NCBI GenBank assembly: GCA_029298735.1
Contig: JANSLP010000061.1
Coordinates: 62,001-126,000 of the forward strand
Reading direction: 5' to 3'
DNA from: Ophiostoma sp. CBS 140.51
Lineage: Eukaryota; Ascomycota; Sordariomycetes; Ophiostomatales; Ophiostomataceae
Length of the DNA stretch: 64,000 nucleotides
The stretch's first letter is position 1. Each line of letters starts with the position of its first letter. The notes beneath the pieces were generated by a model. The model was not told the DNA's origin and searched no databases. It was given only the letters and a program-made list of their open reading frames with translations. This document shows positions 22,101 through 33,200 of the stretch, piece after piece. A program made the translations under genes and the position numbers.

Positions 22101-23265
22101 CCCCCTTCCCTCCCCGCCGGCCGCTTCTTGCCTTCCTCGCTCTTTTCCCCCCTTTTCATGGACAGACAGAACATCGAGTCACCTAACTGCAAAATACCAC
22201 AGTATGGGAGCCCAAAGACCTGCATTGCCTGATTGCCTGATAAAAAGTCTTATTCTGCACTGTATTTGACCCCCTCCATCTTTCGCCCAAGGCCCGTAGC
22301 ACCTTCCTTCGCCCTCCACTACTGCCACACCCACACAAATCTTCCCGACCAACCGCCCGCCTTGTCTGCCCCCCCTGATAATCCCCATCCGCCGTTCCTG
22401 CCTTTTTTGCCTTTTGCCTTTCTGCACGCTTCCTTTTCGAACCGTCCGTCCCAAATTAAGAAAGGGCGACCCGACATAGCATCTTCACTCTCCTTCCCAG
22501 CAGTTCTTGCATCTGGGGCACGCCTTCTGTTTCCTGCATCCTGCATCTTCGACGTGTTTGCACCTTTGCGTCTGGTTTTCTTGGCTTCATTTTGCCGGCC
22601 TTTCGTCACCAGCCTTCGTTCGCCGCCTTTTCGCCCTTTTAACGATTTCGAACCCCATCCTTATCTGCTCACCGATTTCCGCCCACTACCACCACCACCA
22701 CCTTAAACTCAACCCACCAGCGCACACAATCTAGTCTAATCATCCGCCTGCATCTTGCATTTCGGCTTTTCGACCCTTCTTTTTCTTACTCTCCGACGAC
22801 GCATGCCTCCCGACGACGCGACCGTTGGCTTCTTTGACGAGATCGATACAGATTCCAGTCCGCTCTTCGCTACCGGCTTGGTCCTCTAATCGCTTCGTTT
22901 TCAGCACAAAGCGCTTATCGCCATTTCGCACGCGGCCACCGCTTTCTTTGTCCTCGAAGGACCCTTTTCGACCGTTCGTTCCCGCTGCGACCTTCTTCGG
23001 CGGCTTTCACTTCGTTTGACCTCGTTGTCTCTTTGATCGACCGATTCTCTTTAGACTTTTGACATTTCGACCGCCTTTTTCCGCCCCACGACGATACTGT
23101 CGCTGTCGTAGTCGCTGTCCACCACCCCTCAACCCACCATTTTCATTTTCGACTCACCTTTTTTGTTGACCGACCACGACTGTATCGAACCAGGGATTCA
23201 ACACAGTCCATTACCCTCCCCCGTCACGCCGACTTCACCTCCGCCCCCCGGCGAATGGAGCAGCC
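19184..23265. other. 4 kb gene-free region with long pyrimidine-rich leader of CDC24
   Basis: No protein family is recognised in any frame. Bases 19184-19750 are the divergent upstream region of the F-box/WD40 gene. From about 21150 to 23260 the plus strand is strongly C/T-rich with repeated ttcc/ctttc runs and several short upstream frames (for example 21062-21715), which suits a long promoter and 5' leader of CDC24. One TACTCCGTA motif lies at 20603-20611. Confidence 0.5.
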
Positions 23266-25216
23266 ATGGCGCATGCGCCCTTGTTAAGAACAAATACTGC
23301 GCCGCTCTTCTCCTCCACCACCCCCTCTGTCGGTGGCGGCGCAAACGGCACCGGCCCCTCACGCAACACCATGAGCGGCGTCTCCAGCAGTGCTGGCGCC
23401 GGCGCACCGCGCTCTTCGCAAATGTCCGGCACCACCGCCTTTATGAGCACCACCTCCCTCACCTCTCTCGCCAGCCAGACCACTCTGGCCAGCCCGCCTG
23501 TCACAGGCCAGGTCGTGGCAACCAGCAACATCATCAACCAAAAGGCCGATGCATCGCGGTCGCTCTACCAAATCTGCGTTGCACTCAAGCAGCGGCTCGC
23601 GCAGGTGCCCAACTTTGAGGCCTACCTGCAAGAGCTGGAGCACTTGGAGCGTGATGTCACGAGCGGCGACCCCGTCGAGGGTCTGTGGCAGATGTTCCGG
23701 TCCGGTCTGCCCCTGTTGGCCATCTACAACTCTCTACAACCTGCCGAGCCGTTGGTGCTGGCTGAAAACGATATGGAGGCCAGCGATATGAAGCGGGCCA
23801 AGATTGCCGCTTTCAAGTTTATTCGGGCGTGTCTCAGCGACCTAAGCATACCGGCACCCGAGTGTTTTGTTATTGCCGACCTCATCGGCACAGACACGAC
23901 AGGTTTTGTCAAGGTGGGCTCCAATACTCCAGTATATTCCAGCCTCCCCTGTTCGCATTCACTAACTTTACTAGGTCACAACTGTGGTCAATCACGTCCT
24001 TGATCTCGCCAAAGAGCGCGGCCTGCTGCTGCACGTCCAGGACTCGGTTGACGAAGAAGTTGACGGTCCTGCCTCGCAGCTCAGCTACCGCGACTACATT
24101 GTCCGCGAACTGGTCGACACTGAGCGCAAGTACGTCCAGGATCTCGAAAACCTGCACGATCTCAAGAAGACGCTCGAGCAGCGCGGCATCATCAACGGCG
24201 ACGTCGTCCACCAGATCTTCCTCAACATTAACGCCATCCTCGACGTCCAACGCCGCTTCCTGATCCGCATCGAGTCGACCAACTCCGTACCACAAAAGGC
24301 TCAGCAGTGGGGCAACCCCTTTGTCGCCTTTGAAGACTCTTTCAATATCTACCAGCCGTTTATCGCCAACCAGCGCAAAGCTGCCCAGCTCGCCCAGAAC
24401 TACTTTGACAAGATCCGCTCCGCCAACCACCCCGTTGCCTGCGACTTCAACACCCTGGACGGCTTTTTGTTGAAGCCCATGCAGCGTCTCGTCAAGTACC
24501 CGCTTCTCCTCAAGGACCTGCGCAAGAAGAGCGAGTTTGACGACGAGCGCTTCGACCTGGACGCCGGCATCGCCGCTGCGGAGCGCGCGCTGCAAAAGGC
24601 CAATGAGGCCGTCAACCGCGATCTGCTTGAGGAGGCTTTGGAAGATCTTAAGAGCCGTGTCGACGATTGGAAGAACCACCGTGTCGACCAGTTTGGCAAG
24701 CTTCTTCAGCACGGCGTGTACACTGTGGTCACAGGCAAGAGCGAGCAGGAAAAGGACTATGAGATTTACCTGTTCGAATGCATCTTGCTCTGCTGCAAGG
24801 AGATTACGCCCAACAAGAGCAAAGACAAGAAGGACAAGACCAAGTCCACGGGGCCTAAGATCCGGAACAAAAATGCCAAGCTGCAGCTTAAGGGGCGCAT
24901 CTTTATGACCAATGTCACCGAGGTCCTGTTCTTCTCCCGGCCTGGCTCCTACACGGTCCAGATCTGGTGGAAGGGCGACCCGGGCGTTGAGAACTTTGTC
25001 ATCAAGTTCCAAAACGAAGAATCCATGAAGAAGTGGGCGGCCGGTCTCGACACACAGCGCAAGCTCAACGCACCGCGGCCCGACCAGAGCCCCGAGCAGA
25101 CAGCACCCAGCTTCGCATGGATGCAGACCACGGCCGGTGGTGTAGCCGCCATCGAGAACCCCTATGCTGAGGACCCCGATGATGACGACGACTATCTTGT
25201 CATGAACCAACAGGCA

Positions 25217-25248
<32 letters not shown>

Positions 25249-26476
25249 GTTTAACGGCCAACCTCTACGCACACGCTCCGTCACAACCGAAAGCGCACAG
25301 TCACTTGCCGGCATGATGCGCCAACCGCCACCAAAGTTTCCCCTGCCTCTGCTCCCAGGTCAACTCAGCCTCCAGACACAGCAGCTGCCCCCACAGCAAG
25401 CGTCTTCGCCTAGCCTGCGCGGTGGCGAGTCGTACTTCTCGCCTGTCGCCGAATCGCCCGTGTCGTCGCGCACAAGCACAACATCTGGCTTCTTCCCGCC
25501 AGGCGCCGGCTACTCGTTCCCCAAGGTCGGCACACCGCAGCCCGGCTGGGATGGCGAGACCAACCGCTACACCGCACCAGCGATGCCTCGAGCCCCATCA
25601 CGTGATGGCCCTTCGCCGTCTAACGCGTACGGCATGGTCAATGGTGGTCCCAGCGGCAACGGTGGACGCAACCCGCGCGGCCCTTCGATGCCCGTCATGT
25701 CGCAAAACCCACAGACCCTGTCGCAACAGCAGCGCAGCCGCAGCTACAGCACACCCGACATCCAGAACCAGCCGGCCCGGAGGACACCCGGTGGCAGCCA
25801 GGGCAACATCCCTGCTGTGCCGGGCATCCCGCCGCACCTGCACCCGACCCACGAGCGCCATGACTCGACGATCCCGCGGTCCAACACGGGCAGCCCGCGC
25901 AACGACCTTCCAATCCGCACGAGCACACAGAGCCCGGGTGCGCAGACCAGTCGCCTGCAGCAGCAGCAGCAGGCGCAGCTGACGGCATCGTACGGCGCCA
26001 CCATGGCCCAGTTCCCGACACAGCCCATTTACCCGCGCCAGACAACACCCGGCCCGACGAGTGCGCCGCCGCAGCAGCAAAACGATATGGGCGCGGCATC
26101 GCCACCGCTCGGTGCCGGTACACCTGGTCTGGGCACATCGGGCATGCTCGGCAGCTCTGACCTTCCGATCCCGACACAGCTCAAGGTCAAGGTCAACTAC
26201 GACACGTCCAACTACATGACGCTGGTTGTGGCGTTCAACATTACCTACCAGTCGCTGGTAGACCGCATCGACGCGAAGCTGGCGCGGTTTACCAACAGCA
26301 GCATTGGCAAGGGCAACTTGAAGCTGCGGTACCGCGATGAGGACGGCGATTTTGTCAGCATTGAGAGCGACGACGACATCCAGATTGCGTTCATGGAGTG
26401 GCGCGACGGCGTGCGCAACATGTACAATGCGGGCGTTGGCGAGATTGAGCTCTTCTGTGTCGGTGATGGCTTATAG
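23266..26476 (+). CDS. CDC24: Cdc24-type guanine nucleotide exchange factor for Cdc42/Rac
   Basis: Two exons, 23266-23913 and 23975-26476 (intron 61 nt, GTGGGC...ACTAG with CTAAC 13 bases before the acceptor), give 1049 residues. Order of domains: a Ser/Thr-rich N-terminus; a calponin-homology-like CDC24 domain (SLYQICVALKQRLAQVPNFE to ECFVIADLIGTDTTGFVK, about 100-216); a DH/RhoGEF domain (RDYIVRELVDTERKYVQDLE, LLKPMQRLVKYPLLLKDL, about 245-430); a PH domain (about 450-590, ending EESMKKWAAGL); a Gln/Pro/Ser-rich linker with a poly-Gln run; and a C-terminal PB1 domain (LKVKVNYDTSNYMTLVV ... DDDIQIAFMEW). It activates Cdc42 and Rac at growth sites, and PB1 binds the scaffold Bem1. The antisense frame 23909-25261 is a shadow. 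Confidence 0.96.
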
Positions 26477-27575
26477 GCAACCAGCCTCTGCCTCTTTTTC
26501 TCTTTTCCCTTTGATTTCTTCTTCGCATTCCCATTTCCTGGTTTTTACAGATAAACTTTTGCTTTTTATTGCATCGAGGGCGCATCCGGATTTCTTTCCT
26601 TTTACATTACCCGATTATTTTCTTCGTCTGTCCATATCTTTTCTTTTTTCTTTTCTCTCTTCATATTCTCCATATCCTTCCTTTCTTTTCTGGCTATTTC
26701 TCACCCAAATGAAGCATCGTTTTCTTTTCTCGGCATGCAATGTCTACTGTCGTTCCTTTTCATATCTCTTTTTTGTTTTCTCTTCTCATCGTTTTCTCAT
26801 ATACACAGACATTCTTGTCCTTCCTTCTCGGCGCCGTGGAGTTCTTTCTCTCATTCTTTCCGTTTATCGTTTATCTTACTCCCCTTTTTTTTGCCTACGC
26901 TCTCGTCTTACAATCAAACTACTACAATTTTGTAGCTTTGGGGTCTTTTTGTTTTTCTCGCCTTTTCCCGTTTTATTCTGATCTTATTTATTTAGTCCTC
27001 GTCCTCTTCTGTTTTTTACATCTTGAATTGAATAGTTTACTTCTTAAATATGCTCATAATAATGTGTTCGTATATCTATCAATAAACCTACCAATATCTA
27101 CGAAAACTGATTCCTACCAAAGACGTGTCACATGACGTAGTGTAAAAGTGTAAAAGGGGGGTTCGTTTGACAGCCCGCCGTGGTGTAAAAAGGTGAAAAG
27201 TGCCCTGGAATCGGAAACTGCCCGTAGCCAATCTTGCCTGATCTTGCCTGAATCTCGCCCAAATCTCTGCGAACCTTTTGCCACCCGGGCGCTAAAACGA
27301 ACCAACCAAAGGAACCAGGTCGCTCTTGCTTGTGTGTAAGGTTTTGGAGGCACTTTCCGAATTAACGTGTTCTGGCCAATGCATCTCCTTTCCCACGACG
27401 CGTTTACACCAAAAATCGACACTTTCAAGACATCGCCAAAACGATATTGTCGCGACCACGACGAGTTCTACGGCGACACCAACACGACAGAAAATCGATC
27501 GAAGTACAAGAAACCACATCTGACCGAACAACAATAAAAACAGCACCCTCAACACTCCCTCACACCCCACACACA
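26477..27575. other. intergenic region, CDC24 3' end / RTT106 promoter
   Basis: The first 640 bases are extremely T-rich on the plus strand (mostly t, with c), likely the CDC24 3' UTR and terminator region; frames there are low-complexity. A CCAAT box (tagccaatc near 27226) and an A/C-rich leader precede RTT106. Confidence 0.5.
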
Positions 27576-29125
27576 ATGGCCAGCCTCGACTTGGAGAGGC
27601 TCAGCCTCGCGTTCCAATCGCGACCCGACCTCGTCGAACAGATCCGGGCAGCGGCAGCCGAGTCGCCGGCGCGCACACCGCTCTTCAACAGTATTGCCAG
27701 CTACGTGTACGAGCAGGTACATGGCGCAGATGGCAGCGAACCGGCGCACAAGCGGAGGAAGGTCGATGCAAACGGACACAGTGCGCTGCCGGCGCGTCAA
27801 GGAACGGCACCAGCAAAGTCACAAAACGGCGGGGAAGTCGACATTTTGAGCGCCGCAGCGGCCGAGACGGTGCTCCTCGAAGTCAAGGACATTTCGGTGT
27901 CCATCCCGCAGCGCAAAAAGTACGACCTGTGCTTTACTCCAAACTACTTGTATGCGCGGGCATCGAACACGACAACGCCCGTGCCAGGCATCGTCTACGC
28001 ATGGAAGGATTTTGGTAGGTTCCACGTACGCACTTGACAATACGTTCGTTGCTAACCCTCCTAGAACACGTTTTCTACCTCCCCGTGCCCGAAAAGGCGC
28101 AGGTGCAATACAACTACATCCTCTTCCCTCACCACTCGGCGCTGGCGTCGCTCGCGAAACCGCCAGCTGCAGCAAATGGTACTGTACCAACAACACCTCC
28201 TGCGGCCGAGCCGCTTGTCTTTACCGTCCCCGCCACTGCACCAAAGCCAGGCCAGGTCGGTGGACCCTCCGCAGGCCTCGCAGCAGCCGTTTCCGACTCA
28301 TACACAACACTCTTCCACTGGGCCATTGAGGGCCAGCTGCGGGCTGTTGAGAATGTCTACTTGGCAAACCAGCGGTCCATTATTGTCGCCGCCGACCCCA
28401 AGGTCTTCCACAGCGCTGCGCGCCAGCCGTTCCGCCCGACAGAAAAGGCCGTGCACGTGCGTGCCTTCCGCGGCAGTAAGGATGGCTATCTCTTCTTCTT
28501 GCCGACAGGTATTCTGTGGGGCTTCAAGAAGCCACTGTTGTTTTTGCCACTGGACCGTATTGTCGCAGTCAGCTACACCAACGTGCTGCAGCGGACGTTT
28601 AACATTGTTGTCGAAGTCGACCTCCAGGGCAGTGGAGGTGCTGGTGGTGGCGGCGACGGTGACGGCGACGGCGAGAACGAGAACGAGGAAATCGAGTTTG
28701 GCATGCTAGACCAGGAGGACTATGGCGGCATCAGCGAGACGTACGTGCAGCGGCACAACCTGCAGGACCGCAGTATGGCGGAGCGCCGCAAGGCGAAGCG
28801 AGAGCTGGCCGAGAATGCACGAGGCGAAAAGGCCAATGGCGGCGAAGGCGGTGAAGGCGGTGAGGGTGGTGCCAATGGCGGGGCTGTGCCCGACGATGGC
28901 CTGACTGAGCTGCAGCGTGCGGAGCAGCAGCTACAGGATGAAGAGGATGAGGATGAAGAAGATTACGATCCGGGCAGTGATGGCGACAGTGACGGGTCTG
29001 GGAGCAGTGATGAAGAAGGCTCCGAGGATGGCGATGAGGGTGAAGGAGAAGAGGGTGATGATGACGATGATGAAGAGGGTGAGGAAGCTGAAGGCGAGGA
29101 AGCTGAAGAAGGTGACGAGGAATGA
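27576..29125 (+). CDS. RTT106: histone chaperone Rtt106
   Basis: Two exons, 27576-28014 and 28065-29125 (intron 50 nt, GTAGGT...CCTAG with GCTAAC), give 499 residues. It binds histone H3-H4 (H3K56ac in yeast) and aids replication-coupled nucleosome assembly and silencing in the nucleus. The N-terminal half carries a basic HKRRKVD patch. The conserved core EHVFYLPVPEKAQVQYNYILFP spans the splice junction, the strongest support for the intron. The second PH-like domain follows (FRGSKDGYLFFLPTGILWGFKKPLLFLPL, VSYTNVLQRTFNIVVEVD, FGMLDQEDYGGISETYV). The protein ends in an unusually Gly-rich, then almost purely Asp/Glu tail of about 80 residues, as is common in histone chaperones. Confidence 0.95.
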
Positions 29126-29547
29126 GTGACGAAGACGATAGCCAGTGGCTGCCGCTGAATTTGGGATCTCGGTGTTTATGTTTTCCAATGCTATGTCGAT
29201 TTTATGTTCTGTACAATATGTATGGTTTTCTATGGGTGCTGTCTACAAATGGCTAAAAGGCGTTCTAATTGGGATGAAATAGATACTGCTCTCATTTGAG
29301 TATCTGTCTGGTTTCATGAAATGTTCCATTTGTTTTGTTTTACTCTTTTACTCCTTTCTGTTATTTTATGGATAAAATTATGAAAATAAAATTCTACAAG
29401 ATAAAAACCAAGTGAAATAAAAGGTTGATTAATTCTCAAGCTATTTAACAAACAAATCCATACATAGCACTTCATCTTTATCACCATTCCATTATTGTAG
29501 TCTTATATTATCCTACTGTTGTTCTCTTCATTTCAACCTCAATGTTC
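29126..29547. other. convergent intergenic region
   Basis: AT-rich shared 3' region between RTT106 and the secreted-protein gene (t-rich, a-rich and aaataaaa elements near 29380). No gene is seen. Confidence 0.5.
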
Positions 29548-30363
29548 CTATGGCAGAATAAAGCTTGTAGTGTAGCGGTTTTCAGTTGTATGGGATGTCG
29601 TCTTTTCACAATCATCTTCACTGGTGCTGGATGAAGACGTCGTGGTCGGACACTCTGGTACACTGGGCGTCACAATCGAATGGAAACTATGGACACTTCG
29701 CCAGCTGCTGGAGGTATACCTATGCAGTGTCGTCGAATCAGTGGCAAAGCTGGGTGGCCACGAAGTTATTTCGTCGGACGTTGATGAGCAGGGTGTGGTT
29801 GTCGACGAAGTTGAGCTCGACGATGATGACGATGATGTCGTTCTCGGCCAGGGCGGTGATAGGATGGGTGTCAACTGCCCGTAGGAGTAGCTTCCCGGTG
29901 AGGGAAGTGGCGACGACCAAGAGACCCAGTAGGTGGTGCTGCTGGTATCTGTGCTGCAGGATGTGGATGTGCTGGTCGTCTCCGTACAAGTGTCCGTCGG
30001 TGCCGATTCCGTCAAATTGCAGACGGTGTAGTATTTGCAAGTGGACGTCTGGAAGCTAGAGCAAGAAGAGGTTGAGAGCGACGAAGATGTTGTCGTCGTC
30101 GGCCTCTGATGCTGTCTCCACACGCCAAGGGTCGTTACCTCGAGGGTGGTGATGATGGGATCCGGACAGTAGCGGATGATGGAGCAGACAGCCTTGGGTT
30201 TGTGAGGTGCGTGGTTTTGTATTTCTTGGCGCGGCGGTAACTCATGATTCCGTCGATGGGCGAGACCTGGCCATTCTCCCGAGGCCAGGGGACAGATGTG
30301 GAGGAGGAGGGCGAACAGGAGGGTCGTCCTCAGGAACCTACAATGGGCATGAATAGGAGGCAT
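29548..30363 (-). CDS. secreted Ser/Thr-rich protein, function unknown
   Basis: The 271-residue frame starts MPPIHAHCRFLRTTLLFALL, a clear signal-peptide pattern: basic residues, a Leu-rich core, then LASGEW as a likely cleavage area near residue 29. The mature part has Cys residues (AVCSIIRYCP, CKYYTVCNLTE) followed by long Ser/Thr tracts (SSSSSSSSTSSTTTPCSS), probably O-glycosylated. No GPI-type hydrophobic C-terminus is present, so it is likely secreted or wall-bound rather than anchored. I recognise no enzyme domain. A short intron near the 5' end cannot be excluded, since tgtag|g lies at codons 8-9. Repeated tcg/acg codons could also make this a low-complexity false frame. Confidence 0.5.
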   Translation of the reverse strand: MPPIHAHCRFLRTTLLFALLLHICPLASGEWPGLAHRRNHELPPRQEIQNHAPHKPKAVCSIIRYCPDPIITTLEVTTLGVWRQHQRPTTTTSSSLSTSSCSSFQTSTCKYYTVCNLTESAPTDTCTETTSTSTSCSTDTSSTTYWVSWSSPLPSPGSYSYGQLTPILSPPWPRTTSSSSSSSSTSSTTTPCSSTSDEITSWPPSFATDSTTLHRYTSSSWRSVHSFHSIVTPSVPECPTTTSSSSTSEDDCEKTTSHTTENRYTTSFILP

Positions 30364-30940
30364 GGCAAAATGAGACAGTGGACGAAGTATTGAAAAAAAA
30401 TATTGGTCTTGTCTAGAATCTTCAAGACATTGCCAAGAAGCAGTCTAGAGTCCGGTCTTGGACAGAATAAAGCAGTCTTATACAGCCTTGTCAATAGATC
30501 GGGGTGATGGATATGCCTATTCTTGGACGATTGTTGTTGCACCATCTGTTACCAAAACAAAATTTAGCCACACGTCGACGCAGGTACAGATGAGTACAGA
30601 TCGGAAGACGGATCATGATATTAAGCATTACTCAGTGGTACAAATAAATCTTGTTAAGAACATCCGTATCAGCTATCACACAAAATCCGCTGGTCTGATT
30701 TTGGCCAGCCAAACTGTTGGCAAACACGCTATGATGTTTCTTCTGTCCCATCGTGCACTGTCACTCACGATGCGTTGGCAGCATTCTCGGGCCTATTTAG
30801 AGTGATAAGGTGTCCCGACGACATGGCTGTGTACTCTGTGTTTGTATTGCATTGATTTAATTGTAACCCAGATCGTCTTTTTGATAACCCAACAAGGACA
30901 GTTCTGGTGAGACCACCACGCTGTGTGTCTAATTCACCCA
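30364..30940. other. intergenic region
   Basis: No gene is seen. The interval holds the upstream region of the secreted-protein gene and the 3' side of the methyltransferase gene. Confidence 0.45.
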
Positions 30941-31801
30941 TTACGACTCCCTCTCAATTTCAAAGACCAATCTCCTGGTCCTCGGGTCATCCCAAGTCCG
31001 TTTCCCGTCAAAGACACTCAGACCATTGTCAAGTTCAGCCGTAACAATCTTCCAGGAAGTATTGGTGGTCTGTCCAAACTCTGTAACGAGCTTTGTGAAT
31101 GTGTCTGCATTGTGTTTGAACGTCGCCCTGGCACCAACACTGGCCGTGGGCGTACCGTCCAAGTGGCCCGTAGCCTGACCAAAGATACGGTCGCCAGTAT
31201 TTCCCCGAAGGAGGGACAATGTGTGTCTGAACGCAGTGATCTGCTCCTCGAAAGTGAAGAGGTGCAAGAGCATGCCGAGCTGGACGGCGGAAAAGGTGCC
31301 TGCAAGAGAGTAGAGAGGCGACGATGGTGAGGATGGATCTTCTAGAATGTTGGCAGATACAATGGGCGTCTTGCCCGCGAGTACCTCCTTGTCCTTGAAC
31401 AGCTCATAGCCCAGGTCGATAAAGGCACCGTTGAGCTCAGCACCGGCGACGCGCTCAGGCGGTGCGCCATCATAAATCAATTTCCGCAGATCTTGGCCGA
31501 GGCAGCAGCCAATGTCGAGGAAACGAGCGTCAGGCTGTGTCTTGAGGTCGTCCAAGAGGCGCGAATACAGGTCGTGATGCGAGAGGTTCAGCTCAAGAAA
31601 GCGGAACTGGCCAAGGCAAGGGTAGGGATGGATCTGCCAGGCAGCGTTGCGGGTGTTGACGACGTGCGAGACGACGTTGTCCGGAGAAACATGGCTGTAA
31701 TTTTCGAGCAGGTCGCGGAACTCGCCGTCGACAGAGGTGGATTCCTCAAACCACTTTTGGGCCGTCGTCGAGTCGGCGCGGGGCGGCGCGAAGGAGGCCA
31801 T
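30941..31801 (-). CDS. class I SAM-dependent methyltransferase, AusD-like
   Basis: Intronless, 286 residues from ATG 31801 (MASFAPPRADSTTAQKWFEE). The pattern AAWQIHPYPCLGQFRFLELNL, then ARFLDIGCCLGQDLRKLIYDGAPPERVAGAEL, is that of the fungal methyltransferase group including AusD and relatives from meroterpenoid clusters. LDIGCCLGQD is the SAM-binding glycine loop, and the acidic residue in GAEL is the likely ribose contact. The substrate is unknown. No polyketide synthase, terpene cyclase or P450 is nearby, so a complete pathway is not present here. Neighbours are the secreted protein and an NmrA-like gene, all on the minus strand. Confidence 0.82.
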   Translation of the reverse strand: MASFAPPRADSTTAQKWFEESTSVDGEFRDLLENYSHVSPDNVVSHVVNTRNAAWQIHPYPCLGQFRFLELNLSHHDLYSRLLDDLKTQPDARFLDIGCCLGQDLRKLIYDGAPPERVAGAELNGAFIDLGYELFKDKEVLAGKTPIVSANILEDPSSPSSPLYSLAGTFSAVQLGMLLHLFTFEEQITAFRHTLSLLRGNTGDRIFGQATGHLDGTPTASVGARATFKHNADTFTKLVTEFGQTTNTSWKIVTAELDNGLSVFDGKRTWDDPRTRRLVFEIERES

Positions 31802-32267
31802 CACGATAAGTAATGATATAAATGAAAATAAGTACGGAATAATTCAAATTGGGTATTTTGGGAACGGGAAACCGGATTCAGAATGGAGTCGAAGAAGTAA
31901 AGGAAGTTTGCTGTACTGCACCATGTCGACTTACGGACTAATGCCGGTTCGGCGCCGTCCCTCTTCCCCAAGGGGTGTCAGATGCATGTTGGCTGCATGA
32001 CCGATGCCGCGATCCGAGCCGTGGGGTGTGAGATTGAGCCAAGCAAAAGATGGTGGAAAACCATACAAAATCAAAATTAATTCTTAGTGTAGTAAACAGT
32101 GTAAACGATACAATTTAACTCTATTTGAACAAATCTAAACAGTCTATTATTATTATTATACAAGAGAGTGCGTAGATGACTCTCTTGTTTTCGATAGCCC
32201 CCTCTATTTTCTTTTTGTTTTCGTTCTCGTATTTTCTTTTTCTTTATTTTGCTTTATTTTCTTCTCT
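31802..32267. other. intergenic region
   Basis: No gene is seen. It contains a short ATT microsatellite (about 32145-32160) and T-rich sequence next to the NmrA-like gene's 3' end. Confidence 0.45.
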
Positions 32268-33200
32268 TTACTCAATCTTCCATTGCGAGTCCTTGCGCAG
32301 CCACTCCTCAAAGGACGTCACACCGGGTGCCTCACCCTGACGAGCAGCAATGTCCACGCCGTAACCTTCCTGCTCAAACCACTTGAACATAGTGTTGAGG
32401 TCGGGGACAAGCGTCAAGACAAGCTTTCCGACGATCCAGAGTGCCCAGGGCGTAGGGCGGCCAACGACGCGCTGGAAGATGGCGCGGGCTTCACCAAGCG
32501 TCAGGTTGTCACCAGCAAGACCGATGGCTCTGTTGGTGTACGTGGAGGTCGTCGTGCCGGCGGCCAAATCTTTCAGAGAGGCGTGAATGGACGCGGCCGC
32601 CCATCGGCCAATGTCGCTGGTGGCAATGAGCTGCAACTTGGTCTCGGGCCGCATGGTAATGGAGGACATGCTGACAAAGGCGCCGCTGACAAAGTAGCCC
32701 GGGTTGTAGTTGTCCATGAAGGCGACAGGGCGGAGGATGGTCCATGTCGTCTTTTGGGAAGACTTGGCGGTGGCATCGCGCAAGTGGTGCTCAATGGTGT
32801 TCTTCTCGGCAAAGTGCTTGACATTGGTGGGGTTGCTCCAAGAGTGCTCGTCGCCGCCGCGGTCGACACTGGAGTAAACAATGTGGCGGACACCGTGGGC
32901 GAGGGCAGCGTCAATAAAGGGGATGGCCTGGGGTTCTTCCTTCGGCGGAACGGTAATCAGAAACAGAGAGGAAATCGAATCCTTGGGCAGCTGGGCAAAG
33001 ATCTCGTCGGGCTTGAGCTGGTCGCCCTGGACGAGACGCAGGCGGGAGTCAGAGGCAGCGAGAGCCTGCGCACGCGGGGTAGAGGCATCACGTGTCAGGG
33101 CGTGGACGGTGAGGGTAGAGTCGTCGCTCTGGAGCAGCGACTTGACGACTGCGGCGCCCTGTTTACCAGTGGCACCGACAACGAGGACAGAGTTGGCCAT
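32268..33200 (-). CDS. NmrA-like NAD(P)-binding protein
   Basis: Intronless, 310 residues. The N-terminus MANSVLVVGATGKQGAAVV has the GxxGxxG dinucleotide motif, followed by ALTRD, where NmrA/HSCARG proteins contact NADP. Other family features are IVYSSVDRGG, KHFAEKNTIEHHLRD, TILRPVAFMDNY and a C-terminal helix-rich part ending EEWLRKDSQWKIE. The family is an atypical SDR group lacking the full YxxxK catalytic pair. It includes redox sensors such as human HSCARG and the nitrogen regulator NmrA; this one looks like the wider NmrA-like group and should not be equated with NmrA itself. Function is unknown. Confidence 0.88.
   Translation of the reverse strand: MANSVLVVGATGKQGAAVVKSLLQSDDSTLTVHALTRDASTPRAQALAASDSRLRLVQGDQLKPDEIFAQLPKDSISSLFLITVPPKEEPQAIPFIDAALAHGVRHIVYSSVDRGGDEHSWSNPTNVKHFAEKNTIEHHLRDATAKSSQKTTWTILRPVAFMDNYNPGYFVSGAFVSMSSITMRPETKLQLIATSDIGRWAAASIHASLKDLAAGTTTSTYTNRAIGLAGDNLTLGEARAIFQRVVGRPTPWALWIVGKLVLTLVPDLNTMFKWFEQEGYGVDIAARQGEAPGVTSFEEWLRKDSQWKIE

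Noticed and set aside
23909..25261. 450-codon minus-strand frame, Leu-rich start
   Set aside because: Antisense of the CDC24 DH/PH domains; the poly-Leu is the complement of the poly-Gln codons.
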